Source of the DNA: Halpernia frigidisoli
GTDB lineage: Bacteria; Bacteroidota; Bacteroidia; Flavobacteriales; Weeksellaceae
Assembly: GCF_900113805.1 (NCBI RefSeq)
Contig: NZ_FOQT01000002.1
Coordinates: 62,001-126,000 of the forward strand
Direction of reading: 5' to 3'
DNA: 64,000 nt
Shown here: positions 36,037-43,962 of the stretch, one piece after another
Position numbering within the stretch: position 1 is the first letter of the stretch
Layout: every line of letters starts with the position of its first letter
Translations under genes and position numbers: made by a program
The notes under the pieces: generated by a model
Database searches by the model: none
What the model saw: the letters and a program-made list of their open reading frames with translations, nothing else
Told to the model about the DNA's origin: nothing

Positions 36037-37548
36037 ATGAGAAATAAATTTTTAGTTTGGGGCGCTGTTTTGATCATATTTTCGACTACAATTGCCCTTC
36101 TTATAAAAGCCGATTACTGGATTCCAATATTGTTATTAATTATTTATTTAATTGGCCTTTATAATCTAACGCAAACAAAACACGCAATCCTTCGCAACTT
36201 CCCTGTTTTAGGCTATTTTCGCTATTTCTTTGAAGAAATTTCACCGGAAATGCAGCAGTATTTTATTGAGCGTGAAACAGACGGAAAACCTTTTCCTAGA
36301 AATCAACGCGCTGCCGCGTATAGACGAGCAAAAAATCTGCCTGACAATGTGCCTTTTGGTACGCAACTAGAAATTAACCAAAGAAAATATGAAGGTTTAA
36401 AACATTCGATCTACGCAAAAAGTCCTTCGGAAATATTACCTCGGGTCATTGTTGGAAATGAACAATGTTCTCAACCATACGACGCGTCTTTGTTAAATAT
36501 TTCAGCCATGAGTTTTGGATCTTTAAGCAGCCGCGCAATTGTATCGTTAAACCGTGGTGCAAGAAAAGGAAATTTTTACCATAACACTGGTGAAGGTGGA
36601 CTTTCGCCTTACCATTTAGAAGGAGGTGGCGATATTTGCTGGCAAATTGGAACAGGATATTTTGGCTGTAGAAATGAAGATGGTACATTTTCCGGTGAAT
36701 TATTTAAAAAATATGCCACTTTACCAAACGTAAAAATGGTAGAAATAAAATTATCACAAGGTGCAAAACCAGGTCATGGCGGCGTTTTACCTGCAATTAA
36801 AAATACGGAAGAAATTGCAAAAATCCGTCATATACAACCGGGAACAACTGTTTTATCACCACCGGGACATTCAGCCTTTTCAGATGCGTCAGGACTATTA
36901 AGATTTGTAGCGGAACTTCGTGAATTATGCGGCGGAAAACCAGTCGGATTTAAACTTTGCATCGGTGACACTACAGAGTTTGAAGATATTTGTGAACAAA
37001 TGAACGTCATGAAAATTTATCCAGATTTTATAACAGTTGATGGCGCGGAAGGCGGAACCGGCGCAGCACCACCGGAATTTTCTGACGGTGTGGGAATGCC
37101 TTTAGAACCTGCATTAATTTTTGTGAACACGACTTTAAAAGCTTTTGATGTTAGAAAAAAATTGCGCGTAATTGCCAGTGGAAAAGTTTTGACTTCATTA
37201 GATATTCTTCGCGCAGTAGCGATGGGTGCGGACATGTGCAACAATGCTCGAGGTTTCATGTTTTCCTTAGGTTGCATTCAGGCGCTGCGATGCCACACAA
37301 ACAATTGCCCGACCGGCGTTGCAACACAAGATAAAATGTTGATGAAAGGTTTAGATGTAAACGATAAAAGTGAACGAGTTTATCATTTTCATAAAAATAC
37401 CTTGCATACTTGTAATGAATTAATTTCCGCCACAGGAAGACATTCCTACAGAGAAATTGATGCCTCAATGTTTATGCGCGGTGATGAATTTGAACATCTT
37501 TCTGATACTTATTTTCCAAATATTTTATCTGGCGTCAGAAAGAATTAA
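36037..37548 (+). CDS. FMN-binding glutamate synthase-like protein
   Basis: The 503-residue product has two N-terminal membrane helices (about 7-22 and 28-42) and then the catalytic central domain of glutamate synthase: ISAMSFGSLSSRAI, TGEGGLSPYHLEGGGDICWQ, KLSQGAKPGHGG, VDGAEGGTGAAP and HTNNCPTGVATQ. It lacks the glutaminase domain and the beta subunit, so it is a stand-alone glutamate-synthase-like protein, a group with unknown physiological substrate. The membrane anchor suggests a link to the respiratory chain, but this is an inference. Confidence 0.85.
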   Translation: MRNKFLVWGAVLIIFSTTIALLIKADYWIPILLLIIYLIGLYNLTQTKHAILRNFPVLGYFRYFFEEISPEMQQYFIERETDGKPFPRNQRAAAYRRAKNLPDNVPFGTQLEINQRKYEGLKHSIYAKSPSEILPRVIVGNEQCSQPYDASLLNISAMSFGSLSSRAIVSLNRGARKGNFYHNTGEGGLSPYHLEGGGDICWQIGTGYFGCRNEDGTFSGELFKKYATLPNVKMVEIKLSQGAKPGHGGVLPAIKNTEEIAKIRHIQPGTTVLSPPGHSAFSDASGLLRFVAELRELCGGKPVGFKLCIGDTTEFEDICEQMNVMKIYPDFITVDGAEGGTGAAPPEFSDGVGMPLEPALIFVNTTLKAFDVRKKLRVIASGKVLTSLDILRAVAMGADMCNNARGFMFSLGCIQALRCHTNNCPTGVATQDKMLMKGLDVNDKSERVYHFHKNTLHTCNELISATGRHSYREIDASMFMRGDEFEHLSDTYFPNILSGVRKN

Positions 37549-37550
37549 GA

Positions 37551-37592
37551 AAAAAAAATGTCCTAACGAATGTTAGGACATTTTTTTTTTTT
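37551..37592. terminator. Strong bidirectional terminator
   Basis: TGTCCTAAC (37559-37567) and GTTAGGACA (37572-37580) make a 9-bp stem with loop GAAT. It is flanked by eight A on the left and twelve T on the right, so it works for both convergent neighbours. Confidence 0.9.
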
Positions 37593-37601
37593 AAAGTGAA
37601 A

Positions 37602-37979
37602 TTAAGCGTTAAAATGCTCTTTTACCTTTTCTAAAAATTGGTCACCGCTCATTTTTTGGTCAGTTCCCAATGTTACTTTTAAATTTTTAAACTGAGCAGT
37701 TTCAGCTAAATGGTTTTTAAACTGTTCCTGAATTGTTCCCGTTCCAGTCACATACAATTCCTGAGTATTTGTAATTAGATGCTCTAAATCTTTAAAAAAC
37801 TTGGCTGTGTTAGTTTGTTCAGCATTATTCGCTGCGTTTTCACTTGAATTTCCACCCTGAACGATTCTTTTTACCGGATCACAAAGGAAAAACTTAAAAG
37901 CGCTTTCGATATCGTGATTTTTTACTACAATTGCATTTTCTGAATCCATCCAGATTCCTGCTAATTTTTTGTCTGACAT
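37602..37979 (-). CDS. Small protein, weakly like eRF1-related (baeRF) proteins
   Basis: A 125-residue soluble protein. It begins KKLAGIWMDSENAIVV and has, in the second half, a predicted helix TAKFFKDLEHLI followed by QELYVTGTGTIQEQFKNHL. This order (W-x-D-x3-A at the start, then a strand ending in G-x-G-x5-F-x2-H-L) resembles small proteins sometimes called translational machinery proteins, related to the bacterial eRF1-like baeRF families. The resemblance is by eye only. It is monocistronic, between a strong terminator and the methyltransferase gene. Confidence 0.55.
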   Translation of the reverse strand: MSDKKLAGIWMDSENAIVVKNHDIESAFKFFLCDPVKRIVQGGNSSENAANNAEQTNTAKFFKDLEHLITNTQELYVTGTGTIQEQFKNHLAETAQFKNLKVTLGTDQKMSGDQFLEKVKEHFNA

Positions 37980-38056
37980 AATAGTTAATTTATTTTCAAA
38001 CTTACATTCAAGAATGATGCAAAGCTTTTGTTAATTAATGTTAAAGTCGATTTTGC

Positions 38057-38755
38057 CTATTTTCCTAAAATAAAAACAGTCGGTATTTTGTGAAGATTTG
38101 GCTTTTGCTTTTGCCAGTTTTTAATATTTAAAGTTTTAATATATTCATCTGTCGGATGATTGATATTTGCAGCGATACAAAGTTTGGTTTGTAAGGAAAG
38201 ATTTTTGCAAAGATCTTCAAATAAAGGCATGTTTCGATACGGTGTTTCCATAAATATTTGAGTAAAACCAGTATTCTGCAATAGTTTTTCCATTGAATTA
38301 ATTCTTCCTTTTCGTTCAGATTTTTCAATTGGTAAATAACCATTAAAAGTAAATTCCTGACCATTAAAACCACTTGCGATCAAAGCCTGAACAAAAGAAC
38401 TTGCACCATTAATTGGAATAACTTTTATATTGTTTTCATGGCAAAATTTTACCACAATATTCCCCGGATCCCCAATGCAAGGCAAACCAGCGTCAGAAAG
38501 TAATCCAAAATCAGCACCTTCCCGCATTAGTTTTTGAGCTTCTAAAAAATCAGAATTTTTGGAATATTTATCAACGACAAATAATTTTAAATCTGATTGT
38601 TTTTTTTCCGGGCAAAAATATTTAATAATCTTTCTTGCTGGTTTTTCATTTTCTACAAAAAAGTAATTGGTTTTCAAAATGTATTCTGAAATAATTTTTC
38701 CAAAGTAATCTTGTGGCGTTTCTGGCGATAAATAAGCGGGAATTAAAAAAAGCAT
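38057..38755 (-). CDS. RsmI-like tetrapyrrole-methylase-fold SAM methyltransferase
   Basis: The 232-residue protein belongs to the tetrapyrrole methylase fold, next to RsmI, which methylates C1402 of 16S rRNA. Visible motifs are FVENEKPARKIIKYF, GLLSDAGLPCIGDPG (S-adenosylmethionine loop), INGASSFVQALIASGFNGQEFTFNGYLP and FMETPYRN. The N-terminal part is shorter than in RsmI proper, and I recall that Bacteroidota often carry this as a second gene, so the substrate is not certain. The low-molecular-weight phosphatase gene lies 45 bases upstream on the same strand. Confidence 0.82.
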   Translation of the reverse strand: MLFLIPAYLSPETPQDYFGKIISEYILKTNYFFVENEKPARKIIKYFCPEKKQSDLKLFVVDKYSKNSDFLEAQKLMREGADFGLLSDAGLPCIGDPGNIVVKFCHENNIKVIPINGASSFVQALIASGFNGQEFTFNGYLPIEKSERKGRINSMEKLLQNTGFTQIFMETPYRNMPLFEDLCKNLSLQTKLCIAANINHPTDEYIKTLNIKNWQKQKPNLHKIPTVFILGK

Positions 38756-38800
38756 ATTTTAAAAATAAAAAGGTAAAAGTGTAAAGATAAAAGTTTTAAA

Positions 38801-39232
38801 TTATTGTTTTAAATTTTTTACAATCTCATCGCACGCTTTGTCTAAAAGCTGAAAAACATCTTCAAAATCATCTGCTTTTCCCCAATAAGGATCCGGAACT
38901 TCTGAATTATCTAAGACTAATGAAATTTTTTGAATTTGCTTTTCATTGGTTGCTAAAGATTTTACGTCCTTCAAATTATTTTTATCCATACAAAAAACCA
39001 GATCGTAATTGTCTAAATCTGAACTTTGAATATGTTTTGATTTTTGGGAAGAAATATCAATTCCGTGTTTTTTCGCAACTTCTATAGAACGTTTATCAGG
39101 TTGATTTCCTTCGTGCATATCAATTGTTCCGGCAGATTCCACAACGTGATTATCTGATATTTTTGATTTTAAAATTCCTTCTGCTAAAGGGCTTCGGCAA
39201 ATATTTCCGAGGCAAACCATTAAGATTTTCAT
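38801..39232 (-). CDS. Low-molecular-weight protein-tyrosine phosphatase
   Basis: The 143-residue enzyme removes phosphate from tyrosine residues; in many bacteria it acts on capsule tyrosine kinases. The signature CLGNICRSP (Cys7, Arg13) starts after MKILMV, and the general-acid loop is VPDPYWG. No tyrosine kinase gene is near. It lies in the same direction as dnaA but is separated from it by a terminator, and it probably shares a transcript with the methyltransferase gene downstream. Confidence 0.92.
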   Translation of the reverse strand: MKILMVCLGNICRSPLAEGILKSKISDNHVVESAGTIDMHEGNQPDKRSIEVAKKHGIDISSQKSKHIQSSDLDNYDLVFCMDKNNLKDVKSLATNEKQIQKISLVLDNSEVPDPYWGKADDFEDVFQLLDKACDEIVKNLKQ

Positions 39233-39249
39233 AATATATTTTATTTAAA

Positions 39250-39286
39250 AAACCTTTCAAATATTATTTTGAAAGGTTTATGTTTT
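39250..39286. terminator. Terminator between dnaA and the phosphatase gene
   Basis: AAACCTTTCAAA (39250-39261) and TTTGAAAGGTTT (39268-39279) make a 12-bp stem with a six-base loop. A-runs lie to the left and T-runs to the right. The stem contains the same 11 bp as the terminator at 28641-28670. Confidence 0.75.
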
Positions 39287-39314
39287 TTATAAATTTAAAG
39301 TAAAGTTTATTCGA

Positions 39315-40769
39315 TTATTTTTTAATTTTTTCGGTTAAATCTTTTAAATATTTTTTAATTTCTTTATCCATTTTACCAACATCTCGAATAGTGTCACAAG
39401 CGTACATTACGGTTGAATGGTCTTTTCCGCCCATTTCTTCACCAATTTTTGTAAATGTTGCGTTAGTGTATTCTTTCGAAAAATACATCGCTAATTGGCG
39501 CGGTAGAGCAATTTCTCTTTTTCTTGTTTTAGATAAAAGTTGCTCTCTTTTAATCCCAAAATACTCACAAACAACATCTTGAATATAAGGAATATTGATC
39601 ACTTTTTTCTTACTACAAGCAATTTTTGAAATAGTATCTTTTAAAAGTTCAAGACTCAATTCTGACTTATAAATTGTAGAATAAGCGATCACAGCGTTTA
39701 TAATTCCTATAAGTTCGCGAACGTTTGTTTGTGCTTCTGCAGCTAAAAAATCAAGCATATCATCGGTTAAAACAATTCCGTCACGACTTAAACGGTCAAC
39801 AATTATTTTTCGTCTTGTATCAAAATCGGGTGATTTTATTTCAGCTGAAAGTCCCCATTTAAAACGGGAAACAATTCTTTCCTGAATATCCATTATATCA
39901 ACCGCAGCTTTATCGGAAGTCAAAATAATTTGCTTTCCATTTTGATGTAAAAAATCAAAAATATGAAAGAAACTGTCTTGTGTAGCTGATTTACCGGATA
40001 AAAACTGAATATCGTCAATGATCAAGACATCTACCATTTGGTAAAAATTTGAAAATTCTGTTTGTTTACGCGCTTTTGCAGCAGAAATAAATTGCTGAAT
40101 AAATTTTTCTGAGGATAAATATAAAACCACTTTATCAGGAAAAGAGGCTTTTACTTCCAGACCAATGGCATGACCTAAATGTGTTTTTCCAACACCATAA
40201 CCGCCGTGCAAAAACAGTGGATTGAATGCTGTCGAACCTGGTCTTTTTGCAATTGAACGTGCAACTGTTGCTGCAAATTTATTGCTTTCACCTTCTACAT
40301 AATTATCAAAAGAAAAATCTGCTTTTAAGTTTGAATTAATTTCCACTTTTTTCATCCCGGGAATGGCAAATGGATTTACCAATTCACTGGAAACTGATGG
40401 TGGTCTCGTTTGCTGTACTTTCGGGGAAACAGTTGTTTTCCCTTTCATATTCAAAGTGATGGCTTCTTCTTTCCCCTGAGGTTTGTTTTCCATCACAGAA
40501 TACCATAATTTTACACCTTTACCGATATTTTTTTTCAAAGCGGCAGAAAGAAGTGCCAAATAATTGTCTTCTATGTATTCTTTATAAAAATCACTTGGAA
40601 CTAAAAGCGTTAAATTAAAATTTTCCAAAGACAAAGGCTGAACTTTGTCAAACAATAAATCGAATGAATTTTCCAGTTTTTTCAAGTCGGTGTGGTCTTC
40701 TGCAGCATTGAGATTGTCCCTCATAAAATGAAGGCAGTTTTCCCAAATTAAGTCAAGATTTTCATTCAT
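39315..40769 (-). CDS. dnaA: Chromosomal replication initiator DnaA
   Basis: DnaA binds DnaA boxes and opens the replication origin. The 484-residue protein has an N-terminal interaction domain (1-90), a linker rich in S, P and V (about 100-145), an AAA+ domain with Walker A GGYGVGKTH (189-197) and Walker B LIIDD (249-253), and the C-terminal DNA-binding domain with KTRKREIALPRQLAMYF and the signature GGKDHSTVMYAC. No cluster of DnaA boxes lies on either side, so the origin is probably elsewhere. A divergent thioesterase gene starts 134 bases away. Confidence 0.97.
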   Translation of the reverse strand: MNENLDLIWENCLHFMRDNLNAAEDHTDLKKLENSFDLLFDKVQPLSLENFNLTLLVPSDFYKEYIEDNYLALLSAALKKNIGKGVKLWYSVMENKPQGKEEAITLNMKGKTTVSPKVQQTRPPSVSSELVNPFAIPGMKKVEINSNLKADFSFDNYVEGESNKFAATVARSIAKRPGSTAFNPLFLHGGYGVGKTHLGHAIGLEVKASFPDKVVLYLSSEKFIQQFISAAKARKQTEFSNFYQMVDVLIIDDIQFLSGKSATQDSFFHIFDFLHQNGKQIILTSDKAAVDIMDIQERIVSRFKWGLSAEIKSPDFDTRRKIIVDRLSRDGIVLTDDMLDFLAAEAQTNVRELIGIINAVIAYSTIYKSELSLELLKDTISKIACSKKKVINIPYIQDVVCEYFGIKREQLLSKTRKREIALPRQLAMYFSKEYTNATFTKIGEEMGGKDHSTVMYACDTIRDVGKMDKEIKKYLKDLTEKIKK

Positions 40770-40848
40770 TATTTATGGAACAGTAGAAGTTTTTTGGTTA
40801 TGTTTTGAAGGGAGACAAATATCTTCTTTTTTAATTGCAAAAAAAATA

Positions 40849-40880
40849 TTTGTACTATTGATTATTAAAAAATATATTTG
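40849..40880 (+). promoter_or_regulatory. Promoter of the thioesterase gene
   Basis: TTTG (40849-40852) and TATATTTG (40873-40880) are 20 bases apart, a near-perfect Bacteroidota promoter, 23 bases before the start codon of the thioesterase gene and upstream of divergent dnaA. Confidence 0.7.
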
Positions 40881-40903
40881 TATGACTTGTTTAATACTTT
40901 AAA

Positions 40904-41308
40904 ATGATACACACAACACACACAATAAGAGTACGTTACGCCGAAACAGACCCTATGAAATACGTCTATTACGGCAACTACGCTGCCTACTTCGAAATTG
41001 CGCGCGTTGAACTTTTTCGCACGCTTGGGAAGTCTTACGACGAGATCGAAAAGCTTGGTTTTTGGTTACCTGTTTCAGAGTATTCTATAAAATATTTAAT
41101 GCCAGCTTTTTATGATGAAGTTTTAGAAATTCATACTTTTATAAAAAAAATTCCGGGTGTGAGAATCGAATTTGAGTATGAAATTTACAATCCAAAAAAA
41201 CAGAAAATAACGGAAGCCAAAACCACCTTATACTTTTTTAATTCTGAAACAAAAAAAATATGCAGTTGCCCGGATTTTTTAATGGATTTGATCAAACCTT
41301 ATTTTTAA
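40904..41308 (+). CDS. Acyl-CoA thioesterase, YbgC/4HBT family
   Basis: A hotdog-fold thioesterase of 134 residues that hydrolyses acyl-CoA or related thioesters. The signature RVRYAETDPMKYVYYGNYAAYFE, with the catalytic aspartate in ETD (shifted to AETDPMK), and VELFRTLGKSYDEIEKLGF match the YbgC/YbaW group. The true substrate is unknown. The gene has its own good promoter and lies convergent to pepE. Confidence 0.9.
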   Translation: MIHTTHTIRVRYAETDPMKYVYYGNYAAYFEIARVELFRTLGKSYDEIEKLGFWLPVSEYSIKYLMPAFYDEVLEIHTFIKKIPGVRIEFEYEIYNPKKQKITEAKTTLYFFNSETKKICSCPDFLMDLIKPYF

Positions 41309-41323
41309 AAGATTGTTTTCAAG

Positions 41324-42025
41324 TTAAAAATTACTGATATCACTTCCGCTTTTAATTTCATACGGTTCTTTTCCTACTTCAAAAATTCTTGTGGATTCCG
41401 GACCTTCAACTGTAATTTTTTCGTTGATCTTTCTGATCCAGTTTCCTTCGCGCAATCCGATAACTTTCGAGTTATTTTGGGTTAAAAATTCTTTTATTCT
41501 TGTTTCTCTAGTTTCGCCGTTATGTTTTAAAGTCAGATCAGCGTCAAGATAATGCGCATTTAAATTAAATGGAACTAATGCCATACATTCAAAACTTGGC
41601 GGATAAACGATCGGCATATCATTCGTAGTTCTCATATTCAATGTTCCTATAACGCTTCCGGCGCTTGTTCCGAGATAAGGTTTTCCACCTTCGACATTAT
41701 ATTTTAAAATATTCATAATGCCAAGTTCATGTAAAGTTTTCACTAAGAGAAAGGTATTTCCACCACCTGTGAAATAGCCTTTCGCAGAATTTACAGCACT
41801 GGTTTTATCTTCAAATTCGTGTAATCCTTTGACCTTAATATTTAATTTTAAAAAAAATTCTGCTGCTTTTGCTGTATAATCTTCATGAGAAATACCGCCA
41901 GGACGGGCGAAAGGAATAAATAATATCTCGTCAATTCCCTGAAATAAACTTTTCAGTTCTTCAGTTAAATATTCTAAATAATTGCCGCCATAAAGCGTTG
42001 AAGTTGAAGCCAGAAGTATATTCAT
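41324..42025 (-). CDS. pepE: Dipeptidase E (peptidase S51)
   Basis: PepE cleaves N-terminal aspartyl dipeptides in the cytoplasm. The 233-residue enzyme has the TGGGNTFLL segment (86-94), the nucleophile in LGTSAGSV (Ser121) and a following TNDMPIVYP, and NLNAHYLD. The start codon is preceded by nine tandem copies of a 7-bp repeat, and a -7 promoter box lies just upstream of that array, so the mRNA leader would be mostly repeat. Confidence 0.92.
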   Translation of the reverse strand: MNILLASTSTLYGGNYLEYLTEELKSLFQGIDEILFIPFARPGGISHEDYTAKAAEFFLKLNIKVKGLHEFEDKTSAVNSAKGYFTGGGNTFLLVKTLHELGIMNILKYNVEGGKPYLGTSAGSVIGTLNMRTTNDMPIVYPPSFECMALVPFNLNAHYLDADLTLKHNGETRETRIKEFLTQNNSKVIGLREGNWIRKINEKITVEGPESTRIFEVGKEPYEIKSGSDISNF

Positions 42026-42031
42026 ATTTTA

Positions 42032-42094
42032 GTGTTTGGTGTTTGGTGTTTGGTATTTGGTATTTGGTATTTGGTATTTGGTATTTGGTATTTG
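42032..42094. repeat. Tandem 7-bp repeat, nine copies, in the pepE leader
   Basis: Three copies of GTGTTTG are followed by six copies of GTATTTG without interruption. The array ends 7 bases before the pepE start codon (minus strand). The 302-base gap 42026-42327 holds this array, a -7 box for pepE, an interspersed stem-loop element and the fsa promoter; I see nothing else in it. Confidence 0.95.
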
Positions 42095-42101
42095 GTTCTT
42101 A

Positions 42102-42109
42102 CAAAATTA
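42102..42109 (-). promoter_or_regulatory. -7 promoter box for pepE
   Basis: TAATTTTG on the minus strand matches TAnnTTTG. The transcript would begin at about 42095, right at the edge of the heptamer array. The -33 box is not clear. Confidence 0.4.
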
Positions 42110-42173
42110 GTTTTTTGCAAATTGTTTTTGTAAAATATTTATGATCTTTTGAACGAAAAAATAAAACTTCGAG

Positions 42174-42257
42174 GTAGCCCCGATGGCAACGGCATCCTTT
42201 TTTTTTGCGCGAGCGAGGCGAGCGCGTAAAAAGATAAAGTGAACAGCGGGACAAATT
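42174..42257 (+). repeat. Interspersed stem-loop element, copy 2
   Basis: AGCCCCGATGGCAACGGCAT, a T-run, a GC-rich centre (TTGCGCGAGCG and CGAGCGCGTAA) and AAAAAGATAAAGTGAACAGC follow in the same order as in copies 1 and 3. The right end diverges after GCGGGA. It lies between pepE and the divergent transaldolase-type gene. Confidence 0.75.
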
Positions 42258-42276
42258 TTAAAACAAAAAACTAATC

Positions 42277-42307
42277 TTGTTGCTCCTAAAAAATAGCCCT
42301 ACCTTTG
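42277..42307 (+). promoter_or_regulatory. Promoter of the transaldolase-type gene
   Basis: TTG (42277-42279) and TACCTTTG (42300-42307) are separated by 20 bases, 21 bases before the start codon. This fits the Bacteroidota consensus. Confidence 0.55.
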
Positions 42308-42327
42308 CTTGATAAAAATATATTTAT

Positions 42328-42981
42328 ATGAAATTTTTTATTGATACAGCGAATTTAGATCAGATAAGAGAAGCTCAGGATTTGGGGATTTTGGATGGCG
42401 TGACGACCAATCCATCGTTAATGGCGAAGGAAGGAATCAGCGGAAAAGAGGCTATTAACGCCCATTACAAAACGATTTGCGAAATCGTAGACGGTGCAAT
42501 TTCTGCAGAAGTTCTTTCGACAACTTATGAAGAAATGATCGCTGAAGGTGATGAGTTAGCAAAAATCCATAAAAATATTGTGGTGAAAATCCCGATGATA
42601 AAAGATGGTATAAAAGCTTTAAAATATTTTTCCGACAAAGGGATTAAAACAAATTGTACTTTAATTTTCTCTGCGGGACAGGCACTTTTAGCAGCAAAAG
42701 CCGGCGCAAATTATGTGTCGCCATTTTTGGGAAGACTGGATGATATTTCGGTTGATGGCTTAAATTTAATTGAAGAAATTAGAATTATTTTTGATAATTA
42801 TGATTACGACTGTGAGATTCTTGCAGCGTCAATCCGCTCGCCAATGCACATTATCAACTGCGCGAAAATTGGCGCAGACGTGATCACTTCTCCTCTTCCT
42901 TCGATTTTAAATTTATTAAATCATCCTTTGACTGACAAAGGTCTGGCGCAATTTGTAGCAGATGCAGAAAAGATGAAATAG
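42328..42981 (+). CDS. fsa: Transaldolase/fructose-6-phosphate aldolase (TalC/FSA type)
   Basis: A class I aldolase of 217 residues. The N-terminal [16 protein letters not shown] with [14 protein letters not shown] is the short transaldolase family signature, the Schiff-base lysine is in [13 protein letters not shown], and [30 protein letters not shown] follows. Members act either as true transaldolases in the pentose phosphate pathway or as fructose 6-phosphate aldolases; the sequence does not settle this. A two-way terminator follows. Confidence 0.9.
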   Translation: MKFFIDTANLDQIREAQDLGILDGVTTNPSLMAKEGISGKEAINAHYKTICEIVDGAISAEVLSTTYEEMIAEGDELAKIHKNIVVKIPMIKDGIKALKYFSDKGIKTNCTLIFSAGQALLAAKAGANYVSPFLGRLDDISVDGLNLIEEIRIIFDNYDYDCEILAASIRSPMHIINCAKIGADVITSPLPSILNLLNHPLTDKGLAQFVADAEKMK

Positions 42982-43022
42982 TGAAAAAGACTTTTAGACG
43001 ATAGACGGAAAGAAAATAAATT

Positions 43023-43059
43023 AAAAAAATCCTGAAAGTTAAATTTCAGGACTTTTTTT
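43023..43059. terminator. Bidirectional terminator between fsa and mazG
   Basis: TCCTGAAA (43030-43037) and TTTCAGGA (43044-43051) form an 8-bp stem around GTTAAA, with seven A before and T-runs after. It serves the two convergent genes. Confidence 0.8.
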
Positions 43060-43831
43060 ATTTTTTCAATTCATCTTTCGCTTTTTCCCAATAAACATCC
43101 ATTTGCTGTAAACTTATATCACTCAGATTTTCATTATTTTCAGCAGACATTTTTTCCATTAACTGGAAACGCGCGAGAAACTTATTATTGGTTTTTTCTA
43201 AAGCGGAATCAGCATTCAAACCGTTCATTCTGGCATAATTGATTAATGAGAAAAACATATCGCCGAGTTCCTCTTCTTTTTTATTTAAATCAGTTTCCGC
43301 GTGAAATTCTTCCAGTTCTTCATCTACTTTTTTCCACGCATCTTCAGCGTTGTAAAATTCAAAACCAATACCTTTTACTTTTTCCTGAATTCTGTATGCT
43401 TTAATTAATGATGGTAAACTTTTTGGAACGCCGCCTAAAACAGATTTATTTCCTTCTTTTAGTTTTAATTTTTCCCAGTTTTGCTTAACTTCCTCTTCAT
43501 CTTTTACCTCAACATCACCATAAATATGCGGATGGCGGAAGATTAATTTTTCACTTAAAGATTTAATAACTTCACCAATGTCAAAAGCATTTTTCTCTTC
43601 ACCAATCTTTGCATAAAAAACCAAATGCAATAAAACATCGCCCAATTCTTTTTTAATTTCAACTAAATCTTCCTTCAACAAAGCATCAGATAATTCGTAA
43701 GTTTCCTCTAAAGTTAAAGGTCGCAAGGTTTCAAAAGTTTGCTTTTGATCCCAAGGACATTTTTCCCGAAGTTCATCCATAATATCTAAAAGTTCGGAGA
43801 ATAATTGTAGTTTTTGTTCTTTGGAAGTCAT
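43058..43831 (-). CDS. mazG: Nucleoside triphosphate pyrophosphohydrolase MazG
   Basis: MazG hydrolyses NTPs and dNTPs to monophosphates, cleaning aberrant nucleotides and influencing starvation responses. The 257 residues hold two MazG domains: LRPLTLEETYELSDALL with KKELGDVLLHLVFYAKI, and a second with VDEELEEFH and EEELGDMFFSLINYARM. CPWDQKQTF near the start is a family signature. A 7-unit heptamer array lies 7 bases upstream of its start codon. Rel/SpoT is also in the window but far away. Confidence 0.95.
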   Translation of the reverse strand: MTSKEQKLQLFSELLDIMDELREKCPWDQKQTFETLRPLTLEETYELSDALLKEDLVEIKKELGDVLLHLVFYAKIGEEKNAFDIGEVIKSLSEKLIFRHPHIYGDVEVKDEEEVKQNWEKLKLKEGNKSVLGGVPKSLPSLIKAYRIQEKVKGIGFEFYNAEDAWKKVDEELEEFHAETDLNKKEEELGDMFFSLINYARMNGLNADSALEKTNNKFLARFQLMEKMSAENNENLSDISLQQMDVYWEKAKDELKK

Positions 43832-43838
43832 ATTTTAC

Positions 43839-43887
43839 GTTTTTAGTTTTTGGCTTTTGGTTTTTGGTTTTCGGTTTTTGGTTTTTC
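43839..43887. repeat. Tandem 7-bp repeat, seven imperfect copies, before mazG
   Basis: The units are GTTTTTA, GTTTTTG, GCTTTTG, GTTTTTG, GTTTTCG, GTTTTTG and GTTTTTC. The period and position match the array before pepE: both end 6-7 bases before a minus-strand ATG, and both genes start with TAAAATATG. Confidence 0.85.
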
Positions 43888-43894
43888 GCTAAAT

Positions 43895-43924
43895 AAAAAA
43901 TCGGCAAAGAACAAACTTTGCCGA
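43895..43924 (-). terminator. Terminator after the DUF5606 gene
   Basis: TCGGCAAAG (43901-43909) and CTTTGCCGA (43916-43924) give a 9-bp stem. On the minus strand a six-T run follows. Confidence 0.8.
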
Positions 43925-43962
43925 AGTAAATTATTTATTGCTAATTAATTATTACTAATATT

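Noticed and set aside
40770-40903. Possible oriC in the spacer next to dnaA
   Set aside because: The spacer is AT-rich but holds no TTATCCACA-like boxes; it is explained by the thioesterase promoter.
42032-42094. CRISPR-like repeat array
   Set aside because: The unit is 7 bp without spacers; it is a simple tandem repeat, and no cas genes are present.
42174-42257. GC-rich palindrome as an ordinary terminator for pepE or fsa
   Set aside because: It lies upstream of both divergent genes, not behind either, and matches the interspersed element.
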